A stretch of DNA of 64,000 nt from an uncultured Clostridia bacterium (GTDB lineage Bacteria > Bacillota > Clostridia > Oscillospirales > Acutalibacteraceae). Made by a program: the position numbers and the translations under genes. This document shows, in pieces, positions 8,554-17,959 of this stretch; positions within the stretch are counted from its first letter, which is position 1; the number at the start of each line of letters is the position of its first letter. The stretch covers positions 1-64,000 of the forward strand of contig CALWPT010000002.1 in the NCBI GenBank assembly GCA_944383495.1, written 5' to 3'. The notes under the pieces are model-generated. The model saw nothing but the letters and a program-made list of their open reading frames with translations, was not told where the DNA came from and did not search any database.

Positions 8554-8604
8554 TGAAAAAAATACGGAGCGACAAATAAAATTGCTAATTTATTTGCCGC
8601 CCCG
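8554..8604 (-). terminator. Intrinsic terminator after the sugar-binding lipoprotein gene
   Basis: Sixteen-base arms at 8565-8580 and 8589-8604 pair fully on the minus-strand RNA if two G-U wobbles are allowed; on the plus strand these would be mismatches. The T run follows at 8554-8562 on the minus strand. Orientation therefore matches the gene ending at 8679. Confidence 0.85.
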
Positions 8605-8678
8605 TTTGCCGTTCGGCCGGCGTCAGCTAAAAACCGGCGCCGGTCCTTTATTCATTTTTAATTCCCGCAGCCGCTCAA

Positions 8679-10235
8679 TTAATACTTACCAGTCAACTTA
8701 TGATTTCCCCAGTTTTTCTTATATGCGGCTACCAAGGCGCTGCCATAGGCGTCCAGCGTGCTTTGCACCGTCCTGGAGGTGCCAATCAGACTCAGCAAAT
8801 CGCCCCAGGTCCTTTTGGAGCCGTTTGCATCAGACAGATCAATCGGATTGAATATGCTGGTCTGGCCGTTACGTCCGTACAAAATATCTTCATACATCTT
8901 ATACTCGGTCGAATTCTTTTCAAAGCCCATCCTGCTGATGGTGCTGACCGAATCGGTTTGCGTGTACGCCCAGCTTTCACGATCCTTTGCGTTATGGATA
9001 AACATAATCACAGGAACATCCTTCTGATACTGGGAAGGAATCCAGGTGGAGAACTGGGAGTTGACGTGCAGGTTGTTTTGGCTGTTGTTGCCCTTGGGGA
9101 AGGGAACGAAGCCCATGGTTCCTTTAAACGTTCCGCCGTGCTTGGTGGAAGCGTAATTCGTCGTCAAAATCATGGACGCCTTACCGCTCCAAAAATCCTT
9201 GTAAGGCTGATCCCAGGAACCGCTGGGAATCGACATAATCTTATCCGTCTGGAACCACTCGTACATGACCTGCAAGCCGGCAATGGTCTTCGAGTCACTT
9301 ACGTTGGGAACCGGCGTTGCGCCAGATTTCACGTTCAGCAAGGAACCGCCTGTGGTGTGGGCAAAAGCAACGCCCGCAATCGTATAATCCGAGGCCAAGA
9401 AACCGATCTGGTTGCCGCTCTTGGCTTTCCGAGCGTACTCTTTCAGCTTATCCATCGTCCATTTGCCCTGCTTATACAGCACCAACGGATCCGTACCAAA
9501 TCTCTTCACCTTGTCCTTATCGTACCAGATCATAGGCGCGTCGTTAAGGTTGCCATGTCGGAACGCAACCAGATTATTGTCGATGTTGAAAAAGTTGGTG
9601 CTGGCAGCGTGATACCAGGGATTGGTCTTCGTATCGGAAATGTCTACAAAGGATTCGTCCATTCCATAGTTTAGGTTGGAGTAATAACCCCGTTCCAGCC
9701 AAGGCAGGAAGAAAAAGTCCTGCACCTTCAGAACGTGACCCAAAGGATTGTTCGCCGTCTGACGGGCGATAACCTGATCCGGATAGCCGCTGGTTACGCC
9801 GGTCTGGGCAAAGGTGCAGCCGTACCGGCTTTCAACAGCCTTTTTAACGTTGTTGGCTGCAATCCAGCCCTGCGTTCCTGGTGCAGCTCCAACCCAGGGA
9901 TCCACAATCTTCAAATGAAAGCCTTTTACCTTGGATAAAAACTTGTAGTCAGGCATTTTAAAGTCAGGCGCCTTCACCAGACTGGCTCCAACCTTTTGCG
10001 TACTTGCAACCGTATTGGTTGTGCCAGCGGCCACCGTCGTAGTGGTCTGCCCGGCCTGGGTAGTCTCACTCGCAGCGGTAGTGTCCCCCGCCTGGGTGCT
10101 TCCATCCGCCACTGTCGTATCGCCCGAAGCCGTGGTATTGCTGGTGTTGCTGGTATTATTCCCGCTGCACGAGATTAAACCAAGCGCCAGCACCAACGCC
10201 AGCAGCAGAGCAATCATTTTGCTTGCCATTTTCAT
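8679..10235 (-). CDS. ABC sugar importer substrate-binding lipoprotein (family 1)
   Basis: 518 residues. Lipoprotein signal with LGLISC (Cys23), a Ser/Thr/Gly/Ala-rich tether (about 25-80) and a periplasmic-binding fold typical of large CUT1 oligosaccharide receptors (MIWYDKDKVKRFG, GKWTMDKLKEYA, FWSGKASMILTTNYAS, MGFVPFPKGNNSQ). It would deliver gluco-oligosaccharides to the permease pair encoded just upstream. AGGAGG lies ten bases before the ATG. The gene has its own promoter in the 140-base gap behind the permease gene, which fits the need for excess binding protein over permease, and a strong terminator behind it. Ligand identity is inferred from the GH16 neighbours. Confidence 0.93.
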   Translation of the reverse strand: MKMASKMIALLLALVLALGLISCSGNNTSNTSNTTASGDTTVADGSTQAGDTTAASETTQAGQTTTTVAAGTTNTVASTQKVGASLVKAPDFKMPDYKFLSKVKGFHLKIVDPWVGAAPGTQGWIAANNVKKAVESRYGCTFAQTGVTSGYPDQVIARQTANNPLGHVLKVQDFFFLPWLERGYYSNLNYGMDESFVDISDTKTNPWYHAASTNFFNIDNNLVAFRHGNLNDAPMIWYDKDKVKRFGTDPLVLYKQGKWTMDKLKEYARKAKSGNQIGFLASDYTIAGVAFAHTTGGSLLNVKSGATPVPNVSDSKTIAGLQVMYEWFQTDKIMSIPSGSWDQPYKDFWSGKASMILTTNYASTKHGGTFKGTMGFVPFPKGNNSQNNLHVNSQFSTWIPSQYQKDVPVIMFIHNAKDRESWAYTQTDSVSTISRMGFEKNSTEYKMYEDILYGRNGQTSIFNPIDLSDANGSKRTWGDLLSLIGTSRTVQSTLDAYGSALVAAYKKNWGNHKLTGKY

Positions 10236-10329
10236 TGAACGCTAACCTCCTAAAAATATTGTTTGCTTTTTAAGTATATACATACCGATGCTTATTTGTG
10301 CCCGGCTTAGTATATCTCTCCCCTTCGTC

Positions 10330-10358
10330 ATTTTAGCACGCATTTGTGAAAAATGCAA
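10330..10358 (-). promoter_or_regulatory. Internal promoter for the binding-protein gene
   Basis: Minus strand: TTGCAT (10353-10358), 17-base spacer, TAAAAT (10330-10335). Start of transcription near 10323 leaves a leader of about 88 bases before the ATG at 10235. It lies between the permease stop (10376) and the binding-protein gene. Confidence 0.65.
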
Positions 10359-10375
10359 TACCCATTTTGTCCCTT

Positions 10376-11332
10376 TTATCCAACCAAACCGCTTCTGGCA
10401 ATACTTTCCACAAAAAACCTCTGGGTAAATGCGTATAATACCAGCAGCGGAAGAATAATGATCACAATCCCTGCGTTTTTAATCAAATCCGCGCCCAGCT
10501 GGGTATCCGCCACCAGGCCCTGGCCAGCGGTGTCCCGCAGGTATCCAATTGACGTCGCAATCGTCCGCACGTCCGCCATAAAGGTTTGTGCGTACATCGT
10601 GTCCAGCCATTGCCAGACAAAGGAGAACAGAAAGCATGTTACCATCATGGATACCGCCGAGGGCAGCATTATAACGATAAAGGTTCGAACCGGCCCCGCG
10701 CCATCCACATACGCCGCTTCCTCCAACTCCTTGGGCATGCCCCGGAAAAACTGACGCATGATAAAAATATAAAGAGAGCATTTCAGGCCTGTTCCCGTGA
10801 CCCCCATCAAAATCGTGGGAATATATGTATTCAACAGGCCGATGTTGCTGAACATCACGAACCGCGGCAGCAGCAGCGCGTAAGGCGGCGCTACCAGGGC
10901 AATAATCACCAGGGCGAACAGAAAGCTGCGGCCCTTAAACTTGTATCGGGCAAACCCGTATCCCACCAGCGTCGCTGAGGCGGTCTGCAAAATGCCCGCC
11001 AACAGGCTCAGCGTAAAGGTATTGATTAAAGTCGTGGGATAGCCAAGCCGCGCCAGGGCCGTTTCGTAGTTATCAAATGTGGGATTCTTGGGAATGTAAT
11101 GCACCGTCGGATCGTACATATCCTGTATGCTGAAAAACGAAGAGCATATTTTGGAGATCAGCGGATACAGGATGACAAAGCAAATCCCAATGATAAACAG
11201 CCAGCGAAATATCCCTATTGTATACCGCCCGCCGTATTTCTTCAGCTTGACGGCGTCTATTTTCGCTTTCGGCTTTTCAGCCTTCGCGCCTTGGGGCTGC
11301 GCGCTTTGCACTTTTACAGCTTCGGCACTCAT
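10376..11332 (-). CDS. Carbohydrate ABC transporter permease (CUT1, MalG/LplC type)
   Basis: 318 residues. The frame opens at 11353, but the ATG at 11332 has GGGGGG seven bases before it and is preferred. A Lys/Ala-rich cytoplasmic N-terminus is followed by six predicted membrane spans. The EAA loop that docks the ATPase is clear (ELEEAAYVDGAGPVRTFIVI, then MLPSA). It forms a heterodimeric channel with the product of the gene directly upstream (gap 13 bases). No ATP-binding subunit is encoded nearby, so a shared MsiK/MalK-like ATPase from elsewhere is expected. Confidence 0.93.
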   Translation of the reverse strand: MSAEAVKVQSAQPQGAKAEKPKAKIDAVKLKKYGGRYTIGIFRWLFIIGICFVILYPLISKICSSFFSIQDMYDPTVHYIPKNPTFDNYETALARLGYPTTLINTFTLSLLAGILQTASATLVGYGFARYKFKGRSFLFALVIIALVAPPYALLLPRFVMFSNIGLLNTYIPTILMGVTGTGLKCSLYIFIMRQFFRGMPKELEEAAYVDGAGPVRTFIVIMLPSAVSMMVTCFLFSFVWQWLDTMYAQTFMADVRTIATSIGYLRDTAGQGLVADTQLGADLIKNAGIVIIILPLLVLYAFTQRFFVESIARSGLVG

Positions 11333-11345
11333 TTTGTTTCCCCCC

Positions 11346-12269
11346 TTAATCATAGTAGAAAACCTTGCGGGATATGAGTCCGGCTACAATGCCCAGAACC
11401 GCAAAGATTATCAACATGTAACTGAACGCGTAAGCTGCCATCATTCCCAGCTCGCCGGAAGTGAACGCAGTGTTGATGGCCACCATGACCGAGTTCGTCG
11501 ACGCCGTAAAGGAATCTATAATCGTGTAAATCACCGACAGCAGAATCATGGGGCTGACCATGGGGAAGCTAATTTTCCAGAAAACTTCCCATTTGGTTGC
11601 GCCTTCTATGTAGGATGCCTCATAGATGGAAGGTGAGATGCCCTGCAATCCCGCAATAAAGATAATAATGGAAACGGCTGACATGACCGTTATGTCATAT
11701 ATCCGATCCACCGCAGCCAATATAAAGTTGACCAGACCCAAATCCAGGTTCATATTCATCAGCATGTTGCCAAAGGCGCTGGATACCTGTACGGATGACT
11801 GTTCCATCATCATCTGCTGATCAGCGGAGCTCATCATGCTGGCCGCAATATCGTTGGTAGAAAGCTGCGCGACCACGCCCGTGGCAATAATCACCGGAAG
11901 GAACATGATCGAACGGGCAAAGCCCCGCCCAATAAATTTGGCGTTGAGAATGCTGGCCATGAAAAACGCAAAAATCACCACAATGGGTACGTTTATCACC
12001 ATTTCCGTCAACGCGTCTAACAGCTTGCGCCGAAAGGCATCCTCCTTCAAAAATGCTTGGGAATAGTTCTCCATTCCCACCCAAGGCATTGCCGGGGCCC
12101 CGTTAATAATCTTCAAATCCGTTAGGCTGTAGATCAGCGCCATGATCACCGGATATATGATAAATACAATCCCGCCCACAATAAATGGCGCCGTAAACAG
12201 ATATCCGTACCGCCGCTGCTTGGCCTCCAGCGTCCGACGCTTTTTACGGATCACTTTCTCAGTTGCCAT
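11346..12269 (-). CDS. Carbohydrate ABC transporter permease (CUT1, MalF/LplB type)
   Basis: 307 residues from the ATG at 12269, whose first bases overlap the stop of the DUF5696 gene by 11 bases; a TTG at 12296 is an alternative. After a basic N-terminus there are six membrane spans (first: FTAPFIVGGIVFIIYPVIMA). The EAA loop reads YEASYIEGATKWEVFWKISF followed by PMVSP. A Met-rich extracytoplasmic loop lies around residues 145-175 (SMMSSADQQMMMEQ), larger than in typical MalF-like permeases of this size. It partners with the 10376 gene product. Confidence 0.92.
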   Translation of the reverse strand: MATEKVIRKKRRTLEAKQRRYGYLFTAPFIVGGIVFIIYPVIMALIYSLTDLKIINGAPAMPWVGMENYSQAFLKEDAFRRKLLDALTEMVINVPIVVIFAFFMASILNAKFIGRGFARSIMFLPVIIATGVVAQLSTNDIAASMMSSADQQMMMEQSSVQVSSAFGNMLMNMNLDLGLVNFILAAVDRIYDITVMSAVSIIIFIAGLQGISPSIYEASYIEGATKWEVFWKISFPMVSPMILLSVIYTIIDSFTASTNSVMVAINTAFTSGELGMMAAYAFSYMLIIFAVLGIVAGLISRKVFYYD

Positions 12270-14829
12270 TCGCGCCAACCGCCTTTCCCTTGACAAAATC
12301 TGTCGCTTTCACCGTCTGTCCGTTGGCTGTGTAATCCTTGTCTGAATAGTTTACGATTACATAATTGCCATTCTCAAACGTGGTTTGGAACACATCGTCG
12401 GCCAGTCGCTCGTGCTTCGTAATGCGCACGCCATAGATACCGTCCATGGCCTCCGCCAGCATTTTGTAAGCCGCAAGGCTATCGTCTCTGACATCATCAT
12501 AGTTCGCGGAGTAATATTTTGTGAATTCAGAAGCAAACAGCCTGTCGTACGCACTGCCGGTAAAGGTAAACTGAGCGCCTGCCGCCGCTTCAATCAGGTA
12601 CAGAAGATCCCGTTTTTCATTGTTGCTCAGGTTGATTGGCTGGTACGTATAGTCCACATAGCCTGAGAGCACCATGGCAGTAAAGGGCACGCTGTAATCG
12701 GTCTGGTCCATGTTACTGGAACGCACCGGCATGTCGTTAATAATATCCAGATACTTCACGAACGGCGCGTCGCCCGTGCTTCCCATAATCGTGTATCCCT
12801 GCTCCTTTACCCCGGCAATCTGCTCCACCAGCATTTGCAGCGTTTCCTGCCGCTCGTAAAACTTCTTTTCATTGTAGCTGGCGAACACCGTCTTGCCAAT
12901 GTTCCGTAAGGATACCAGCTTGTTGTCGTACTGCGCGTAGCTGTCCAGAAATTGATTCAGGTTCCGCCCGACGGCCTCCGGGTTCAACGCATACCACGGC
13001 GTTGCCTCTGCATCGTACTGGAACGTAGCGGGATTGTAATCGTACAAAATCGCCTTGTTCTTGGTCAGCAGGCTGGCAATGTCATTGGATCCAGGCTTAA
13101 ACGCCACCGCGTTGCCATAGACGTTCTGCACATCTACATCGGGATAAAAATTGATCCCCAGAGACGACATGGTATCAAACAGGCTGTTTAGACCTTCTTG
13201 GCCGCCAGCCGCGGAAATGGGCGAAAGCTTCCCAGCGTATCCATGCCGAACTCCTGTTCCAAACCAGCCGCTCAGCTTCAAATTCAGCTCCTCCACCCCG
13301 TTGGCCACCAGATCCTCGGCAATCTCCGCCACGCGGTCATAGGTGGTTAGCGTCTGCGTAGAGTTGTATGTAATGCCCAGAAAGTTTTTCTTCACATCAA
13401 TGGTGCTGATTACTTCCGCCGTCATGGGATACGTCGTCTTCTGCATAGGCGCTTCGTCGCCGAACAAATAGCTCTGGTACGTCTTCGCCATGCCTGAATA
13501 GGTTGCGTTCTCCCCAGCTAAGAATTTATACCGCACCTTAATATCTCCCAGATATCGCTGGAACTGAAACATATTGAAGTATGCGGGCTGATCCGCGGTT
13601 GAGGTCACCGTCCGGATCCGCGCCTTTTCATTGATCCGGAAATCCACAAACAGCTGGGGCGGAACTGTATCGTCCCCCGGCATTGCGGTCAGACCGGCAA
13701 ATGCTTCGCCCTCCTCGATAATGGCAAAACAGCCGCTGCTGCCCACGTTGGCTCCAAACACCGGGAATACCGCCTGCGGATTTTCCGCCGTTTTCTCCAT
13801 AACGTATGTTGAGTCGTCTAACCCGTAAATTGGTATATACAGGTTATCATTTCGTATCTGCTGCGTCCCGTTGTAGAAATTCATGATGGAGCCTGAGCCG
13901 TCGGGAAGAAGGTAATACCCTGTTTGATTTTTGTCAACCGACAGCAGTTGGCCCAGCAGCTCAAATTTTTCAATAATAAAGTTTTTGGAATGATAAATTT
14001 CCTTTTCCGGAATGGTTACCAAAAGATCCGCGCCATCCAGCTCATAGTACACATTGATATTGAACTCCGCTTCCTCCGGCTGTTCGTATCCTGTACCCTC
14101 GTTATCAATAGCGTAATCCTCTTCCGTGTAGCCAATGCTGACCATGATTTCATGTATTATTTTTCTTCCATCGTCGTTCAAATTCGGCGTCGGATAGTAC
14201 CACGGATGATTCCTGGCCAGCGGATACTGCACCCGGCCATCCGCCTGTTCCTCCGGCGGACGCGCCTTCCAGTTCTCCGACTCGAAATCCACCAGGTAAT
14301 AATAAGAATCCATGATCAACTGCTGATCAGGCGTCATCTTGCTGTAAAACGTCTGATACCGCTCTGGAGACATTGCCACAGGGCATAGCCATAGCTTGTT
14401 GATCGTACCGATGGAATACTGAACCTTTACCTGGTTGCTCTGCGGCTGCGTAATGGCATATTGCCCTTTGGCAACGCATTCGGTATAGCTGTCTATTTCC
14501 GTCACGCTGCCGCTGTTGTCGTAATACGACAGGTTCAAAACCTCGCCCTGGATTTTTTGGCCGTCAAAGTTTCCTTCGCTGCTCCAAACATACCCCGTGC
14601 GCTTATCAATTACCTTAATATCAGTCGTGCCCTGATTGATTTGAAAGGTCAGCTGATCATTTTCCATCATCGTCACGAATTGATCCTCGCCAACCGTCGT
14701 ACCTTCTTCAATCATACCTTCCGGCCTTGTGGGATTCTGGCTCTCCGCCGTTAAAAAGCAGGAGGAACAGCTCAGCACCACCGCGAGAGAAAGGGCGGTC
14801 ATTGATAGAAGCCATTTTATTCTTTTCAT
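12259..14829 (-). CDS. DUF5696-type large surface protein
   Basis: 856 residues with a signal peptide carrying two candidate lipidation sites (VLSC, Cys21; SSC, Cys24). The remainder is a long soluble extracytoplasmic protein. Visible stretches are an N-terminal beta-rich half (VWSSEGNFDGQKIQ, GYYLLPDGSGSIMNFYNG, DDSTYVMEKTAENPQAVFP) and a C-terminal half resembling a TIM-barrel glycosidase (LNLKLSGWFG, INFYPDVDVQNVYG, YTIMGSTGDAPF). I recognise the family as the large DUF5696 proteins found beside CUT1 sugar importers in Clostridia and Paenibacillus. No experimentally established function is known to me. The context suggests a glycan-binding or glycan-processing accessory. It is tightly packed between the NHL/YIP1 gene (12-base gap) and a permease gene (overlap). 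Confidence 0.8.
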   Translation of the reverse strand: MKRIKWLLSMTALSLAVVLSCSSCFLTAESQNPTRPEGMIEEGTTVGEDQFVTMMENDQLTFQINQGTTDIKVIDKRTGYVWSSEGNFDGQKIQGEVLNLSYYDNSGSVTEIDSYTECVAKGQYAITQPQSNQVKVQYSIGTINKLWLCPVAMSPERYQTFYSKMTPDQQLIMDSYYYLVDFESENWKARPPEEQADGRVQYPLARNHPWYYPTPNLNDDGRKIIHEIMVSIGYTEEDYAIDNEGTGYEQPEEAEFNINVYYELDGADLLVTIPEKEIYHSKNFIIEKFELLGQLLSVDKNQTGYYLLPDGSGSIMNFYNGTQQIRNDNLYIPIYGLDDSTYVMEKTAENPQAVFPVFGANVGSSGCFAIIEEGEAFAGLTAMPGDDTVPPQLFVDFRINEKARIRTVTSTADQPAYFNMFQFQRYLGDIKVRYKFLAGENATYSGMAKTYQSYLFGDEAPMQKTTYPMTAEVISTIDVKKNFLGITYNSTQTLTTYDRVAEIAEDLVANGVEELNLKLSGWFGTGVRHGYAGKLSPISAAGGQEGLNSLFDTMSSLGINFYPDVDVQNVYGNAVAFKPGSNDIASLLTKNKAILYDYNPATFQYDAEATPWYALNPEAVGRNLNQFLDSYAQYDNKLVSLRNIGKTVFASYNEKKFYERQETLQMLVEQIAGVKEQGYTIMGSTGDAPFVKYLDIINDMPVRSSNMDQTDYSVPFTAMVLSGYVDYTYQPINLSNNEKRDLLYLIEAAAGAQFTFTGSAYDRLFASEFTKYYSANYDDVRDDSLAAYKMLAEAMDGIYGVRITKHERLADDVFQTTFENGNYVIVNYSDKDYTANGQTVKATDFVKGKAVGANGN

Positions 14830-14841
14830 TTTGCTCCCCCT

Positions 14842-17034
14842 TTACATTCGCAGCGCGACTTCGCTGATAATATCCTGGATAAACCCTGACAACTGCTGCA
14901 TCAGCGCAAAGAACAGCACCGCCAGAAATACCACGATCCCCATGACCAGAATCGTCAATAATAAAGTCCAGATGGTCTTCCCCAAGGAATAATCCTGCGT
15001 GCGCATGCTTCCCATTACAATCAGGATCCCAATCCAAATCAGCGCAATGGTGACAAACACCGTGTAAAAGTCGCCTTCCTCCAGCACCATCACATTGCTT
15101 AATAGGATTGCGATGGGATAGAGGATGATCATCGGCGTCAGCGCGTAACAGGTGGACATCACAATGTTTTTAAAATTACCTTCGCCATCCAGCAGCGAGG
15201 TCACGCACCAGTTGCACAGACAGAACAGAAACACTGGTACGATGATCTTCAGCAGCTCCAAAACAAGGTTAATCTCCTCAGGCCGGCTTGTGGTGAAGAT
15301 AAAACCCGTGAACCGCGCTTGCAGCAAGGACATGATCGCCGCAGCCATCAATATGGTAAATGCCGCCGGCATGCTGCCCCCGCCTTCCCGGGTCAGCCCC
15401 CAATACGCGTTTATCGGCCGAAAGAGCAGCTTTCCAGCGTATTTCACGTGTCCCAGGTAAGATTGCTCTGGTATGGGAGGCAAATACTTCTTTCTGAGCT
15501 TCACCAGCACTATAATCAGAATAATGCCGCCTACCAGCACCGCTGCTCCGATCCCAAAGTAATCGTTTATCATGTTTTGACGCTCAAATTTATAGGCTTT
15601 GGAGTACTCCTCACGGGATTCCGAACGACGAAAATATTCCATCGCCGTTTTATAATCCTGCGAGCGGTATGCCACACGGCCCAGGCTTTCCTGCGCCAGT
15701 ATATTGTTGGTGTTCAGCTTTGCGACCTCTTCCCAAAGCGCGTCTTCTTTGTCATATTCATTCTGATAGTTAGCGCGGCAGGCATCCAGAATCAGGTTGC
15801 CGTACTCGGTCAGCTTATACAGCGTTACGCTGTTCATTTCCGAGTCCAAAACCATAAAGGTATCGTCCATAAACGCAATCGACGTCGGCATCTTGAGCGA
15901 GCCCCTGGTGTAGGTCATATGCTGCGTGTCGGACATATCCGGCGGTCCGCCAAACTCAAACAGCAGATCGCCCGAATTGGAATACACAAACACCCGGCAT
16001 CGATTGGCGTCCATTGTGGCATAGATGCCGTTGTCAATATATATTACGTCCCGCAGACGCGAAGGACCGCCAAAATCGCCGCGTTCCGCATAGTTCGAGT
16101 CTCCGTAGGGCTTATTGCTCGCATCAACCTTCAAAACGTCCGATCCCTTTGCGTTCAGCCTGCGCACGGGCGTAATGCTGTCATATTCCGTCGAGTCAAA
16201 GATGTCGGTGGTGACGAATACAAAGTCCTCGTCGTCTACCGATACATTGTTATACTCCGTGGGAACAAAGTATTGCATCTGCTCCCGCTGCGCCTCGGTG
16301 GAAATTATCCGCCAGATCATTTCAATGGGGTTGAACACAACGCTGGGCGCGCCCAGACATTGTACAAACTCGCCTTCCGTGTTCATCTCGATAATGCCCA
16401 GGTTAAAGCCCTGGGAGACGATAAACACACGCCCCACAGAATCAACCGCAATCTTGGTAGGCTTAAAACGAAATCCATCCGGCAGAACGGGGGAATCGGA
16501 TTCCTGCAAAAAGTAAATATCCTTTAAATTTCCGTCCTTGTCCAGCACCACGATCCGGCCTTCCCCGTCGTCGGGGCCATACTCGGCTATATAGCAGTCG
16601 CCCGTATCGGAAACAAAAATGCCCCGGGGCCGGTCAAAGGTGTCCCATTTGGGATCCACCGCGGGGGTTCCTTCAACCGCCTCAACAGCCGTTTCAGCCT
16701 CCTTATCAGGATTGATAAAGCCGTCGATGCTTTTAATGAAGCTAAAATCCTTGTTCAGCACCAAAACCCGATCGTTGCCCGCGTCGCAAAGATAGATATT
16801 TTGGTTGCTGTCGACAAACAAATCCGCCGGCTCGCTCAGTTCCCCAATTGAATTTCCCGCAGCGTCCATAATGGTAGCCGTGTCGATGGATCTTTGAAAA
16901 TACACGGCGTCAGGAGCCTCCATGGTCCGCTTCGTATTATCATATGTATACGTCCGGTACGCAGAACCGGCGCTGGCGCTGATCTGAAACAGAACCAGCA
17001 GGGCCATCACGATTGGTATGATTCTCCGTTTCAA
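14842..17034 (-). CDS. NHL-repeat propeller / TPR / YIP1 membrane protein
   Basis: 730 residues. A signal peptide (1-25) is followed by NHL-type beta-propeller repeats over about 60-420 (LSEPADLFVDSNQNIYLCDA, FDRPRGIFVSDTGDCYIAEY, LKMPTSIAFMDDTFMVLDSE). A short TPR-like helical pair lies near 440-480 (LNTNNILAQESLGRVAYRSQ). A membrane span at about 500-522 follows, then a C-terminal YIP1-family domain with about five spans (545-725; TCYALTPMIILYPIAILLSN). Topology puts the propeller outside. Membrane NHL/YIP1 proteins of this kind occur next to CUT1 permeases, but I know of no assigned role. It could be a sensor, a scaffold or an assembly factor for the importer. It sits between two permease pairs in a single-direction operon. 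Confidence 0.82.
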   Translation of the reverse strand: MKRRIIPIVMALLVLFQISASAGSAYRTYTYDNTKRTMEAPDAVYFQRSIDTATIMDAAGNSIGELSEPADLFVDSNQNIYLCDAGNDRVLVLNKDFSFIKSIDGFINPDKEAETAVEAVEGTPAVDPKWDTFDRPRGIFVSDTGDCYIAEYGPDDGEGRIVVLDKDGNLKDIYFLQESDSPVLPDGFRFKPTKIAVDSVGRVFIVSQGFNLGIIEMNTEGEFVQCLGAPSVVFNPIEMIWRIISTEAQREQMQYFVPTEYNNVSVDDEDFVFVTTDIFDSTEYDSITPVRRLNAKGSDVLKVDASNKPYGDSNYAERGDFGGPSRLRDVIYIDNGIYATMDANRCRVFVYSNSGDLLFEFGGPPDMSDTQHMTYTRGSLKMPTSIAFMDDTFMVLDSEMNSVTLYKLTEYGNLILDACRANYQNEYDKEDALWEEVAKLNTNNILAQESLGRVAYRSQDYKTAMEYFRRSESREEYSKAYKFERQNMINDYFGIGAAVLVGGIILIIVLVKLRKKYLPPIPEQSYLGHVKYAGKLLFRPINAYWGLTREGGGSMPAAFTILMAAAIMSLLQARFTGFIFTTSRPEEINLVLELLKIIVPVFLFCLCNWCVTSLLDGEGNFKNIVMSTCYALTPMIILYPIAILLSNVMVLEEGDFYTVFVTIALIWIGILIVMGSMRTQDYSLGKTIWTLLLTILVMGIVVFLAVLFFALMQQLSGFIQDIISEVALRM

Positions 17035-17052
17035 GTGCTTCCCTACCCTTCT

Positions 17053-17958
17053 TTAGTCCTTGATGCCTGAGGACGCCATTGTATCCAGAATCCTGGTCTG
17101 GGAGAAAACAAACACCGCTAAGGGCGGCAGCAGCATCAACAGACCCACCGCCGCGCCCGCGCCCGCACGAGCAATACCGCCTGCCATGATCTGGTTTAAG
17201 GCGTAGTTCAGCGGCTTTAACGACTCTGTAAAAATAAAGGTATTGCCGGTTGTTCCCCAAAGCGACTGCACAGAAAACAGCAGCAGAGTTAACCAGGCAG
17301 GCTTGACCAGCGGCATTACGATGCTGGCAAATATTTTCAGCTCTGATGCACCGTCAATCCGCGCGGCTTCCAGCAACGCGTCTGGAATCGAGGAGCTGAC
17401 AAACTGCTTCATTAGATAAAGACCTATGGATGAAGCTATGTACGGAACGATCAGCGCAAAATACGTATCGATCATTCCCAGCTTGGACATGATGATATAG
17501 TTGGGAATTCCCGTAACCGCCGCGGAAAACATCAGGGACAGCACAACTACTTTAAACATGACCTTGGCGCCCGGAAACTTCCGCTTTTCCAGCACGTACG
17601 CCGCCAGCGACGCCGCAATGATATGCAGTACCGTCGCAACAATGGTGACAAACAGGGTATTAAAGATATACCGGGAAAACGGAACCCAGGATTGGCCCAT
17701 CAAAACGCTGATGTTCTGAAAATTATCCAGTGTGGGATTGCGCACAAAAAATGTAGGCGGGAATAAGAATAGTTCGTCCAGGGGCTTGAAGGCGTTGCAC
17801 ACCGTGTATACCAGCGGCAGCACCATGAACGCACCCACAATGCACAGAAATACAAAATTGACTACGTTTCCCGCAGTTGACCGGGCGGGGCCGGGATTGA
17901 AAACCTTTTTCGAAGTGCGGATCTTTCTCTCATCTATAACTCTCTGCGCTTTTTCCAT
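17053..17958 (-). CDS. Carbohydrate ABC transporter permease (CUT1, MalG type), second importer
   Basis: 301 residues with six predicted spans and the EAA loop LLEAARIDGASELKIFASIV, then MPLVKPAW. The N-terminal 35 residues are basic and cytoplasmic. Only one base separates its start from the stop of the partner permease at 17960, so the two are translationally linked. Sequence differs clearly from the other MalG-type permease in this operon (10376), so this is a separate importer rather than a recent duplicate. Confidence 0.93.
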   Translation of the reverse strand: MEKAQRVIDERKIRTSKKVFNPGPARSTAGNVVNFVFLCIVGAFMVLPLVYTVCNAFKPLDELFLFPPTFFVRNPTLDNFQNISVLMGQSWVPFSRYIFNTLFVTIVATVLHIIAASLAAYVLEKRKFPGAKVMFKVVVLSLMFSAAVTGIPNYIIMSKLGMIDTYFALIVPYIASSIGLYLMKQFVSSSIPDALLEAARIDGASELKIFASIVMPLVKPAWLTLLLFSVQSLWGTTGNTFIFTESLKPLNYALNQIMAGGIARAGAGAAVGLLMLLPPLAVFVFSQTRILDTMASSGIKD

Positions 17959-17959
17959 C

